A DNA stretch of 5,325 bases, from assembly GCA_017540065.1 (NCBI GenBank), contig JAFYBU010000038.1, positions 1 through 5,325 on the forward strand, in the 5' to 3' direction. The first letter of the stretch is position 1, and every line of letters starts with the position of its first letter. This DNA is from Alphaproteobacteria bacterium. GTDB lineage: Bacteria > Pseudomonadota > Alphaproteobacteria > CAAHEQ01 > UBA3637. Both the position numbers and the translations under genes were made by a program. Below the pieces are notes generated by a model. The model did not search any database. It saw nothing but the letters and a program-made list of their open reading frames with translations, and was not told the origin of the DNA. This document shows positions 1 through 5,325 of the stretch, in pieces.

Positions 1-893
1 ACCAATGTATATAAAGTAAATAAAATAATAGAACCAAACAGGCTGAATTCTTCTGCAAAAACAGTGAAAATAAAATCTGTTTGTTTTTCCGGAATAAAAT
101 TAAGACGTGTTTGAGTTCCTTGCATAAAACCTTTTCCCCAAAATCCACCTGATCCTAAAGTAATTTTGGATTGTGAAATGTGATACCCTGCCCCCAAAGG
201 ATCTCTTTCAGGATTCAAAAAAATCAAAACCCGTTTTTTTTGATAATCATGTAATAATGACCAAATAATCGGGAAAGAACCTATTCCCATCAAGCCTAAC
301 ACTACAAATTTCCAAATTTGAACCCCAACCAAAAAGAAAACCCCAAAGGACATAAAAACAAGCATCATAGCTGTTCCCAGATCCGGTTGTTTCAAAATTA
401 AAAGAACAGGAATAGCCATCATCAATGCTGGCGGAATTATAAATTTAATAGAATGAATCTGTTCCAGAGAAGCACCATGAAAGTATTTTGCCAATGCTAA
501 TACCAAAGCTATTTTCATAATTTCAGAAGGCTGTAATTGGAAAAATCCCAGATTCAACCAACGTTGTGCCCCCATCCCTATATGACCAAACAATTCCACT
601 GCAATCAACGAAATAACACCAATACCGTAAATCCAATAAGCATACTTCATCCAAAGGCGTAAATTCGTCATAGCAATAACAATTAAAAAAACAAGACTGA
701 TGCCAAAACGCAAAGCCTGTTTACTAGCCCAGGGAGAAAAATGACCATTTCCAACAGAATAAAGGACTCCTATTCCGATAAAAACAATCAAGGAAACAAA
801 TAATAAATAAAGGTAATTGAAACCACGAAGACGTTCCATAAAGCTTAAGTTATAATCTTTCATATAACAATTACGATCTTTAAAAAAACTCAT
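1..893 (-). CDS. rodA: RodA, SEDS-family peptidoglycan glycosyltransferase (3' end cut by window edge)
   Basis: RodA polymerises lipid II into glycan strands in the inner membrane, as partner of PBP2. The reading frame is open from an ATG at 893-891 to the window edge, giving 297 complete codons; RodA proteins are usually about 370-380 residues, so roughly the last 75 are outside. Visible family motifs are AQRWLNLG (109-116), QPSEIMK (121-127, with Glu124 and Lys127 of the conserved pair), KQPDLGTA (168-175), NPERDPLGAGYH (227-238) and PEKQTDFIF (268-276). Asp273 in the last motif matches the catalytic Asp of characterised RodA. Many hydrophobic segments fit a polytopic membrane protein. The first ATG is preferred: it overlaps the mrdA stop as ATGA and has CGGAGA (901-906) upstream, while Met11 has no ribosome site. 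FtsW is the only serious alternative, and the mrdA neighbour argues for RodA. Confidence 0.95.
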   Translation of the reverse strand, partial: MSFFKDRNCYMKDYNLSFMERLRGFNYLYLLFVSLIVFIGIGVLYSVGNGHFSPWASKQALRFGISLVFLIVIAMTNLRLWMKYAYWIYGIGVISLIAVELFGHIGMGAQRWLNLGFFQLQPSEIMKIALVLALAKYFHGASLEQIHSIKFIIPPALMMAIPVLLILKQPDLGTAMMLVFMSFGVFFLVGVQIWKFVVLGLMGIGSFPIIWSLLHDYQKKRVLIFLNPERDPLGAGYHISQSKITLGSGGFWGKGFMQGTQTRLNFIPEKQTDFIFTVFAEEFSLFGSIILFTLYTL

Positions 894-2728
894 TTTGTCG
901 TCTCCGTATTTTGTTTCTTATCTTCTATATCTAATTCTAATGCTTTTTTCAAGAGTTTTGAAGCAATTGGTGCCGCTGTTCTGGATCCCCCGATTCCATG
1001 TTCTACCACTACAACAACAGCATAACGGGGATTATTTGTTGGGGCAAAACCGGCAAACAAAGCATGATCGCGGTGTTCCCATGGAATTAATTTCTGATCT
1101 TTTAAACCTTTTTTTCGTTCTTCCAAACTGATACGTCTCACTTGAGTCGTTGCGGTCTTTCCCGCCATTTTCAAACCGTTTAAATCAAAACGAGAACCAT
1201 AAGCGGTCGCGCCAACTTTATTGACAACATCAAACATCCCTTGACGAATAACAGAAAGATTCTTTTTGTCAAATAAGGGAGCTGATAAAGATAAATTTTC
1301 TTGTTGAAGTAAATGCGGTTTAACCAAATATCCACCGTTAGCAATAGCGGAAACAGCCCGAACAATTTGGAGAGGCGTTGCAGACAAAAAGCCCTGTCCT
1401 ATACTCAGATTCAATGTATCTCCCATGCGCCAAGAATCATTAAATTTTTTCTTTTTCCATTCAAAACTGGGCAGCAATCCGGATTTTTCATTTTCCAAAT
1501 CAATTCCTGTTTCCTGACCAAAACCCAATTTCTTAGCAATTTCTAGAATTTTTTCAGCCCCAATCTTTTGAGCAACTTCGTAAAAATAAACATCGCAAGA
1601 ATGTTCCAGGGCCTGGACCAAATTCAATTTACCATGTCCTTCACGTTTCCAACAATGAAAGCGTTGTTCTCCTAATTGTGTATATCCCCCACAATTAATC
1701 GTCGTATTTTCGGAAATCACTTTGTTTTCCAAACCGGCTAAAGCAACGATTAACTTAAAGATAGACCCTGGGGAATAAGTACCATAAAGGGCTTTATTTT
1801 GCATCGGTTTTTTCTTGTTACCGGACAGAGACTTCCAATCTTTTGAAGAAATGGAAGTCAAAAATAAGTTTGCGTCAAAAGAAGGTAAAGAAACCATCGT
1901 TTTAATTTCGCCTGTTTTTACATCCATTAAAATTGCCGAACCTGCATTATCTTCAAATAATTCCGTTGCATATTGTTGTAGGCGATTATCTATTGTTAAG
2001 GTCAATTCTTTTCCTGAAACAGATTTATTTTTTTCCAATAATCGCACAGAATAGCCAGCCGCGTTAACCTCTGTCTTTTTTGATCCCGGCTCCCCGCATA
2101 ACAGTTTTTCATAACTTTTTTCAATCCCTGCTCTGCCTATACGATATCCCGGTAAATTTAACAAAGGATCATCCTTATTCTTTCCATCTGAATCAAGGAA
2201 CAAGGAAACGTATCCCACTGCATGTGTATTAATATCTTTATAAGGATATGAACGAATTATTCCTTCTTCAATTTGAATTCCCGGTAAATCAGGAGCATTT
2301 AGTTGTAATAATGTAACTTCTTTTGGGGTTAAACTATCCTTTACACGAACGGGTGTGAAAGCACGTTTATTTTTAATTTCTTTCAAAATACGTTCTTTTT
2401 CTTCCTCTTGCAAAGGAACAAGTTTTGAAAAAGAATCTATCGTCTTTTTATAATCCGGGGATTGTTCTTTGACAAGAACTGCCTGAAATGTCTTTTTATT
2501 TTCAGCCAAAAGAATTCCGTTTCTATCGTAAATATAACCTCTATCTGGCATTGTCAACCGTAAAGAAATTCTGTTTTTTTCTGCCAACAACAAGAATTTA
2601 TCTCCTTGAAGAATTTGCAGGTAGAAAAGACGCCCAATTAACACAAAAATTATAAATAAAAAGAAAAAAGAAAGTGTTAGTATGCGTTTTTGTATAATAT
2701 GATTTTTTTCGTATTTCCAAACAGTCAT
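890..2728 (-). CDS. mrdA: PBP2, class B penicillin-binding protein (elongasome transpeptidase)
   Basis: PBP2 is the D,D-transpeptidase that cross-links glycan strands made by RodA during lateral wall growth. It is anchored in the inner membrane with its catalytic domain in the periplasm. The 612 residues match the family length. One membrane helix lies at about 17-38, followed by the dimerisation domain, which opens with PDRGYIYDRNG (61-71), and the transpeptidase domain from about 250. The catalytic SxxK motif is S322-I-F-K325 and the second motif is S377-C-D379. The third motif reads K524-T-A526 instead of K-T/S-G, an unusual Gly-to-Ala change. Cys346, Cys359, His365 and Cys378 line up with the zinc ligands described in Acinetobacter PBP2. 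The ATG is fixed by the ATGA overlap with the mreD stop and a strong AGGAGGT just upstream. The stop overlaps the rodA start in the same way. Confidence 0.96.
   Translation of the reverse strand: MTVWKYEKNHIIQKRILTLSFFFLFIIFVLIGRLFYLQILQGDKFLLLAEKNRISLRLTMPDRGYIYDRNGILLAENKKTFQAVLVKEQSPDYKKTIDSFSKLVPLQEEEKERILKEIKNKRAFTPVRVKDSLTPKEVTLLQLNAPDLPGIQIEEGIIRSYPYKDINTHAVGYVSLFLDSDGKNKDDPLLNLPGYRIGRAGIEKSYEKLLCGEPGSKKTEVNAAGYSVRLLEKNKSVSGKELTLTIDNRLQQYATELFEDNAGSAILMDVKTGEIKTMVSLPSFDANLFLTSISSKDWKSLSGNKKKPMQNKALYGTYSPGSIFKLIVALAGLENKVISENTTINCGGYTQLGEQRFHCWKREGHGKLNLVQALEHSCDVYFYEVAQKIGAEKILEIAKKLGFGQETGIDLENEKSGLLPSFEWKKKKFNDSWRMGDTLNLSIGQGFLSATPLQIVRAVSAIANGGYLVKPHLLQQENLSLSAPLFDKKNLSVIRQGMFDVVNKVGATAYGSRFDLNGLKMAGKTATTQVRRISLEERKKGLKDQKLIPWEHRDHALFAGFAPTNNPRYAVVVVVEHGIGGSRTAAPIASKLLKKALELDIEDKKQNTETTK
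901..906 (-). promoter_or_regulatory. rodA ribosome binding site inside the end of mrdA
   Basis: CGGAGA on the minus strand places GGAG eight bases before the rodA ATG at 893. It supports that start over the ATG for Met11, which has no such sequence. Confidence 0.7.
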
Positions 2729-3234
2729 TGAACCTCCTGTATCTTATGGTTCAAATAACCTGAAAAGCGACAAAAAAAAGGGAAAAACAGACAAACAAAC
2801 AGGTATTGAACAAACCAAAAACCTGTTGACACCCATATTCCCGAAATCAAGAAAAATAAAAAAGCCCAAATGACATCTGTACAGAAAAAGATAAGACAGA
2901 ACATTATCCATAATTGAGTAAATACCATATCAATCAGATAACTTCTCAGCATACTTATCGAGAAAAAAATAAGAACAAATCCAAAGGCATAAAACCCCAA
3001 GGGCAAAGATGTCATCATATCATTAATTATTCCCAATAAAAAAACTAAAAATACATTTAAAACTTTCGGATTAAAAATAGAAAAGTAAAAAATAAGAGTC
3101 ACAACAAACGGAAATGATTGGTGATAATAAGGAAGAAGATTTATCGGAACCAAGCTAAAAAGGATTAGAAAAAGCCCCATTAAAAATGGTGCTGACATCC
3201 AAAACATTTTTTTTAAAGCCAATAAATTTTTCAT
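2725..3234 (-). CDS. mreD: MreD, rod-shape-determining membrane protein
   Basis: MreD is a small integral membrane protein of the elongasome that works with MreC; its biochemical role is not settled. The 169 residues match the usual size of about 160-170. The sequence is almost wholly hydrophobic, with an estimated five or six membrane helices (roughly 13-30, 41-57, 59-75, 80-97, 104-130 and 137-156). The segment GIINDMMTSLPLG (68-80) fits the family pattern of Gly, acidic residue and a Pro-Leu-Gly turn. MreD sequences diverge strongly, so the call rests on this motif, the hydropathy and the position between mreC and mrdA. The start is supported by AGAGGAA at 3240-3246. Both ends overlap neighbours by ATGA. 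Base composition is very T-rich on the coding strand, as expected for a protein full of Phe, Leu and Ile. Confidence 0.92.
   Translation of the reverse strand: MKNLLALKKMFWMSAPFLMGLFLILFSLVPINLLPYYHQSFPFVVTLIFYFSIFNPKVLNVFLVFLLGIINDMMTSLPLGFYAFGFVLIFFSISMLRSYLIDMVFTQLWIMFCLIFFCTDVIWAFLFFLISGIWVSTGFWFVQYLFVCLFFPFFCRFSGYLNHKIQEVQ
2732..2738 (-). promoter_or_regulatory. Strong mrdA ribosome binding site inside the end of mreD
   Basis: AGGAGGT is a full match to the anti-Shine-Dalgarno sequence and is the strongest ribosome site in the window. It is encoded in the last codons of mreD (Gln-Glu-Val), only three bases before the mrdA ATG. This spacing is rather short, but it fixes the start at the ATGA overlap. 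Confidence 0.85.
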
Positions 3235-4076
3235 TCAGTTTCCTCTAATAAGGGCTTGGATAAAGGGAAATCAATCAAACGAACAAAAGATAATTTTTCA
3301 CCATTTTCAATAGGCTGAACGCGCACTTCATCTTCTTGAATTTCATTAACATAACCGATAAGCAATCCCGGGGGATAAACACCAACGTATCCGGAAGTCA
3401 TAACAACCTCCCCTTTTTGAACGGTTTCATTTTCATTTAAAAACTGAAGAAAAGGCCGAGAAGTATTATCCCCAATTAACAAAGCCGAAACCTTATTTTC
3501 ACCAATCCAAACAGGAACACGGGATTTGTAATCCGTTAAAGTCATAATTCTTGAAAAATTCGGCATCACTTCAACCACCCGCGCAAAAAGCCCCTTGGGT
3601 GAAAATGCCAACATCCCTTTTGTTACCCCTTGGTTAGCACCCGCAGCAACAATAAAAGAACGCGTAAAAGCAGAACCTTCATCCATGGCAACTTCTGCGA
3701 CTAAATGCTTTGTTTTTTCCGGAGCCGTAAAATTCAAATATTTTTTTAATTCCTTTTGTTCTTCTTTTAATTGAATAGCTAAAGAACGCCATTTCAAAAG
3801 TTCTTCATTTTCTTCCTTTAAGTGTTCATTTTCTTGATATGTTTGAATCCAATCCTGAATTTTTTCAATACCATTCCTTACCCAATAAACAGGTTCTTTA
3901 ATAACGGAAACAACCGGATTGTATACAGACAAGGTGGTTTGTTTCATTTGTCCGACAAAAACCACTTGTGTCAAACTGAATACGATAAAAAAAAGAGATA
4001 CCAACAAAAAAAAGACAGGGAAAAACCGCCAAAACTGTGATTTTATTCGTTTAAGCCGAAACAGCTTTGACTCCAT
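3231..4076 (-). CDS. mreC: MreC, rod-shape-determining bitopic membrane protein
   Basis: MreC links the cytoplasmic MreB filament to the periplasmic wall enzymes and is known to bind and activate PBP2. The 281 residues show a basic cytoplasmic N-terminus, one membrane helix at about 18-42, and a Glu/Lys-rich coiled coil at about 68-115 that would drive dimerisation. The beta-rich MreC domain follows at about 122-270. Family signatures are VAAGANQGVTKGM (143-155), TDYKSRVPVW (181-190) and the late TSGYVGVYPPGLLIGYV (227-243). There is no long proline-rich tail, so this is a compact version. The start follows AGGGGA at 4082-4087 with five bases of spacing and lies 20 bp after the mreB stop. The TGA stop overlaps the mreD start. 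Confidence 0.95.
   Translation of the reverse strand: MESKLFRLKRIKSQFWRFFPVFFLLVSLFFIVFSLTQVVFVGQMKQTTLSVYNPVVSVIKEPVYWVRNGIEKIQDWIQTYQENEHLKEENEELLKWRSLAIQLKEEQKELKKYLNFTAPEKTKHLVAEVAMDEGSAFTRSFIVAAGANQGVTKGMLAFSPKGLFARVVEVMPNFSRIMTLTDYKSRVPVWIGENKVSALLIGDNTSRPFLQFLNENETVQKGEVVMTSGYVGVYPPGLLIGYVNEIQEDEVRVQPIENGEKLSFVRLIDFPLSKPLLEETE
3240..3246 (-). promoter_or_regulatory. mreD ribosome binding site inside the end of mreC
   Basis: AGAGGAA on the minus strand lies in the last codons of mreC. The core GAGG is seven bases before the mreD ATG, which fixes the start at the ATGA overlap. Confidence 0.75.
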
Positions 4077-4081
4077 TTTGT

Positions 4082-4087
4082 TCCCCT
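4082..4087 (-). promoter_or_regulatory. mreC ribosome binding site
   Basis: AGGGGA on the minus strand lies five bases before the mreC ATG, within the 20-bp gap after mreB. Confidence 0.7.
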
Positions 4088-4096
4088 AAAAAAACA

Positions 4097-5146
4097 TTAA
4101 TACATACTGGTTAAGATGTTTTCAAATTTTCCGACTTCTTCCACTGTGCGTCCTGTCCCTAAGGCAACACATTGAAGTGCATTTTCTGCGACAGAAACAG
4201 GAAGGCCCGTTGCATCACGCAAAACATCATCTAAACGACGCAATAAAGCCCCACCTCCAGTCAACATAATTCCTTTATCCACGATATCCGAAGCCAATTC
4301 CGGATCTGTATGTTCCAAAGCTACCTTTACTGCTTCTACAATCTTACTGATAGGATCAGCTAATGCCTCTGAAACTTGGCGTTCGGTAATTTTTATTTCC
4401 TTAGGAACGCCATGCATTAAGTCACGTCCTTTTACAGGAATCACTTCACCATCCCCGCGACTTGGTGCCACAGCAGAACCAATCAACTTTTTAATGCGTT
4501 CGGCAGTTGATTCTCCAATCAATAAATTGTGATTACGGCGAATATAAGATACAATAGCTTCATCCATTTTGTCACCACCGACACGTTCGGATCTGGCGTA
4601 GACAATTCCTCCCAAACTCATAACTGCCACTTCGGTGGTTCCCCCACCGATATCAACGACCATACTTCCTGAAGCTTCATGAACAGGAAGTCCTGCTCCG
4701 ATAGCTGCTGCCATCGGTTCTTCAATCAGAAACACTCTACGTGCATGACTGTTTTCGGCAGCTTCTTGAATTGCACGACGTTCAACGGCGGTAGATCCCG
4801 AAGGAACGCAAATAACAATTAAAGGACGAGCAAAACCACGACGTTCCAACGCCTTTGCAATAAAGCGACGAATCATTTCTTCTGCCACATCAAAGTCCGC
4901 AATCACGCCTTCACGAAGCGGACGAATTGCCTGAATTTGGCCGGGTGTTTTTCCCAACATCTGTTTAGCTTCGTTTCCAACAGCGATCACTTGTTTTTTA
5001 CCACGTGATTCTGCAATAGCAACAACGGAAGGTTCGCTTAAGACAACTCCACGCCCTTTTACATAAACCAACGTATTTGCAGTTCCTAAATCAATCGCTA
5101 AATCCGAGGAAAAAACATTCATTAATTTTTTCATCCGTGAAAACAT
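4097..5146 (-). CDS. mreB: MreB, actin-like cell-shape protein
   Basis: MreB is the bacterial actin homologue that forms ATP-dependent antiparallel filaments on the inner face of the membrane and directs elongasome movement. The 349 residues match the family (about 345-350). Visible nucleotide-site motifs are DLGTANT (19-25, phosphate 1), the IEEP segment (141-144) with the expected hydrolytic Glu, VVDIGGGTTEV (163-173, phosphate 2) and MLTGGGALL (294-302, adenosine). The first 12 residues alternate bulky hydrophobic and basic residues (F2, M5, K6, K7, L8, M9, F12), a likely amphipathic membrane-binding segment. The ATG at 5146 has AAAGGA (5154-5159) seven bases upstream; Met5 and Met9 are less well placed. 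It is the first gene of the shape cluster and visibly less AT-rich than those that follow. Confidence 0.98.
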   Translation of the reverse strand: MFSRMKKLMNVFSSDLAIDLGTANTLVYVKGRGVVLSEPSVVAIAESRGKKQVIAVGNEAKQMLGKTPGQIQAIRPLREGVIADFDVAEEMIRRFIAKALERRGFARPLIVICVPSGSTAVERRAIQEAAENSHARRVFLIEEPMAAAIGAGLPVHEASGSMVVDIGGGTTEVAVMSLGGIVYARSERVGGDKMDEAIVSYIRRNHNLLIGESTAERIKKLIGSAVAPSRGDGEVIPVKGRDLMHGVPKEIKITERQVSEALADPISKIVEAVKVALEHTDPELASDIVDKGIMLTGGGALLRRLDDVLRDATGLPVSVAENALQCVALGTGRTVEEVGKFENILTSMY

Positions 5147-5153
5147 GTGACAA

Positions 5154-5159
5154 TCCTTT
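5154..5159 (-). promoter_or_regulatory. mreB ribosome binding site
   Basis: AAAGGA on the minus strand lies seven bases before the ATG at 5146. It selects this ATG over the in-frame ATGs for Met5 and Met9. Confidence 0.75.
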
Positions 5160-5167
5160 CATCTAAA

Positions 5168-5181
5168 TACTTCGTAAAGTA
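5168..5181. repeat. Perfect inverted repeat TACTT-CGTA-AAGTA upstream of mreB
   Basis: Two 5-base arms are exact reverse complements around a four-base centre. The element lies 21 bases before the mreB start and just upstream of its ribosome site. It could be a protein-binding half-site pair or a small leader hairpin. It could also be chance, since the arms are short. Confidence 0.35.
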
Positions 5182-5182
5182 A

Positions 5183-5211
5183 TGCATACAACAATTTTTC
5201 TTAAAAAACAA
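5183..5211 (-). promoter_or_regulatory. Weak sigma-70-like promoter candidate for the mre operon
   Basis: On the minus strand TTGTTT (5211-5206) and TATGCA (5188-5183) are separated by 17 bases. Each matches three of six consensus positions (TTGACA, TATAAT). A start site near 5176 would leave a leader of about 30 bases that keeps the mreB ribosome site. The spacing is ideal but the hexamers are poor, and in such AT-rich DNA this could be chance. It is listed because this 88-bp gap is the only intergenic space able to hold an operon promoter within the window. Confidence 0.22.
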
Positions 5212-5231
5212 TCTTTTTTTTGATTTTTTTT
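5203..5231. terminator. AT-rich imperfect hairpin with T run, possible weak terminator
   Basis: Directly after the stop of the regulator fragment, A-run + C + AATC (5204-5213) can pair with GATT + T-run (5222-5231), giving about nine pairs with one mismatch around an eight-base loop of T. Only one pair contains G or C. On the minus strand the second arm ends in a run of six T, as in an intrinsic terminator, but the stem is weak. It may only reflect the local homopolymer richness. Confidence 0.3.
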
Positions 5232-5234
5232 AAA

Positions 5235-5325
5235 TTATTTTTTACCCACACCAGAAAGGCGTTTAATCACGCGATATAAAGTTTTGATTTCTGCCGAAGT
5301 TAAAAGGGATTTTGTAAAAATATTC
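5235..5325 (-). CDS. 3' end of a gene, possibly a MarR-family transcriptional regulator (5' part outside the window)
   Basis: Only the last 29 codons and the TAA stop at 5237-5235 are visible. The encoded tail contains LTSAEIKTLYRVIKRL (residues 8-23 of the fragment) and ends in a short basic GVGKK. The pattern L-T-x-x-E-x-x-x-L-x-x-x-x-x-R/K-L is typical of the last dimerisation helix of MarR-type winged-helix regulators, which bind DNA as dimers and often respond to small ligands. The DNA-binding region is not in the window, so this family call is tentative. The other two frames hit stops early or give less protein-like sequence. The gene ends 88 bp before mreB on the same strand, so it could be cotranscribed with it, although its membership in the shape operon is unproven. 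Confidence 0.6.
   Translation of the reverse strand, partial: NIFTKSLLTSAEIKTLYRVIKRLSGVGKK

Noticed and set aside
268..276. RodA Gln in PEKQTDFIF (His in E. coli) as an unusual change; coordinates here are protein residues
   Set aside because: As I recall, Gln is usual at this position in alphaproteobacterial RodA, and the catalytic Asp is present.
861..863. Alternative rodA start at Met11
   Set aside because: No ribosome site precedes it, while the ATG at 893 has both GGAG and the ATGA overlap seen at the other junctions.
1180..1365. Minus-strand 61-codon open frame
   Set aside because: It is an alternative frame inside mrdA, whose own frame carries conserved transpeptidase motifs on both sides.
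895..2054. Plus-strand open frames at 895-1131, 1313-1546 and 1815-2054
   Set aside because: They lie wholly antisense to the well-supported mrdA gene, encode low-complexity sequence without recognisable motifs, and follow no operon logic.
3822..4040. Plus-strand 72-codon open frame
   Set aside because: It is antisense to the membrane helix and coiled coil of mreC; its Lys-rich end mirrors the Phe-rich helix on the other strand.
5164..5169. TATTTA as a -10 element for mreB
   Set aside because: A transcript starting about seven bases further on would begin at or within the mreB ribosome site, and no good -35 is at the right distance.

Overview
The window holds the rod-shape (elongasome) operon of a bacterium, all on the minus strand, read from high to low coordinates: mreB (4097-5146), mreC (3231-4076), mreD (2725-3234), mrdA encoding PBP2 (890-2728), and a rodA that runs off the left edge (1-893). 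A fragment at the right edge (5235-5325) is the 3' end of another minus-strand gene, probably a MarR-type regulator. No plus-strand gene, RNA gene, mobile element, CRISPR array or tandem repeat was found.

The gene order mreB-mreC-mreD-mrdA-rodA fits Alphaproteobacteria. So do several protein details as I know the family: RodA with LYSVGNG...PWASKQ near its N-terminus and PEKQTDFIF, and PBP2 with QVRRIS after its third active-site motif. The DNA is strongly AT-rich with many A and T runs, and the proteins are rich in lysine. This suggests a low-GC alphaproteobacterial lineage, for instance host-associated or gut-associated, but the window alone does not fix the genus. mreB is visibly less AT-rich than its neighbours, as expected for a highly conserved and expressed gene.

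The genes are packed as one transcription unit. mreB and mreC are 20 bp apart. mreC/mreD, mreD/mrdA and mrdA/rodA each overlap by the four bases ATGA, and each start has a Shine-Dalgarno sequence inside the end of the gene before it, which points to translational coupling. Together the products build the cell cylinder. MreB filaments on the inner membrane face organise the complex, and MreC and MreD link them to the periplasmic side. RodA polymerises glycan strands from lipid II, and PBP2 cross-links them.

The 88-bp gap between the regulator fragment and mreB is the only place for an operon promoter. It holds an AT-rich imperfect hairpin, a perfect inverted repeat (5168-5181) and only weak promoter-like hexamers.

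The window is mostly an ordinary housekeeping region, with no sign of an undescribed system. The most notable point is that PBP2 reads K-T-A where transpeptidases normally have K-T/S-G, while the rest of its active site and a probable four-ligand zinc site look intact.
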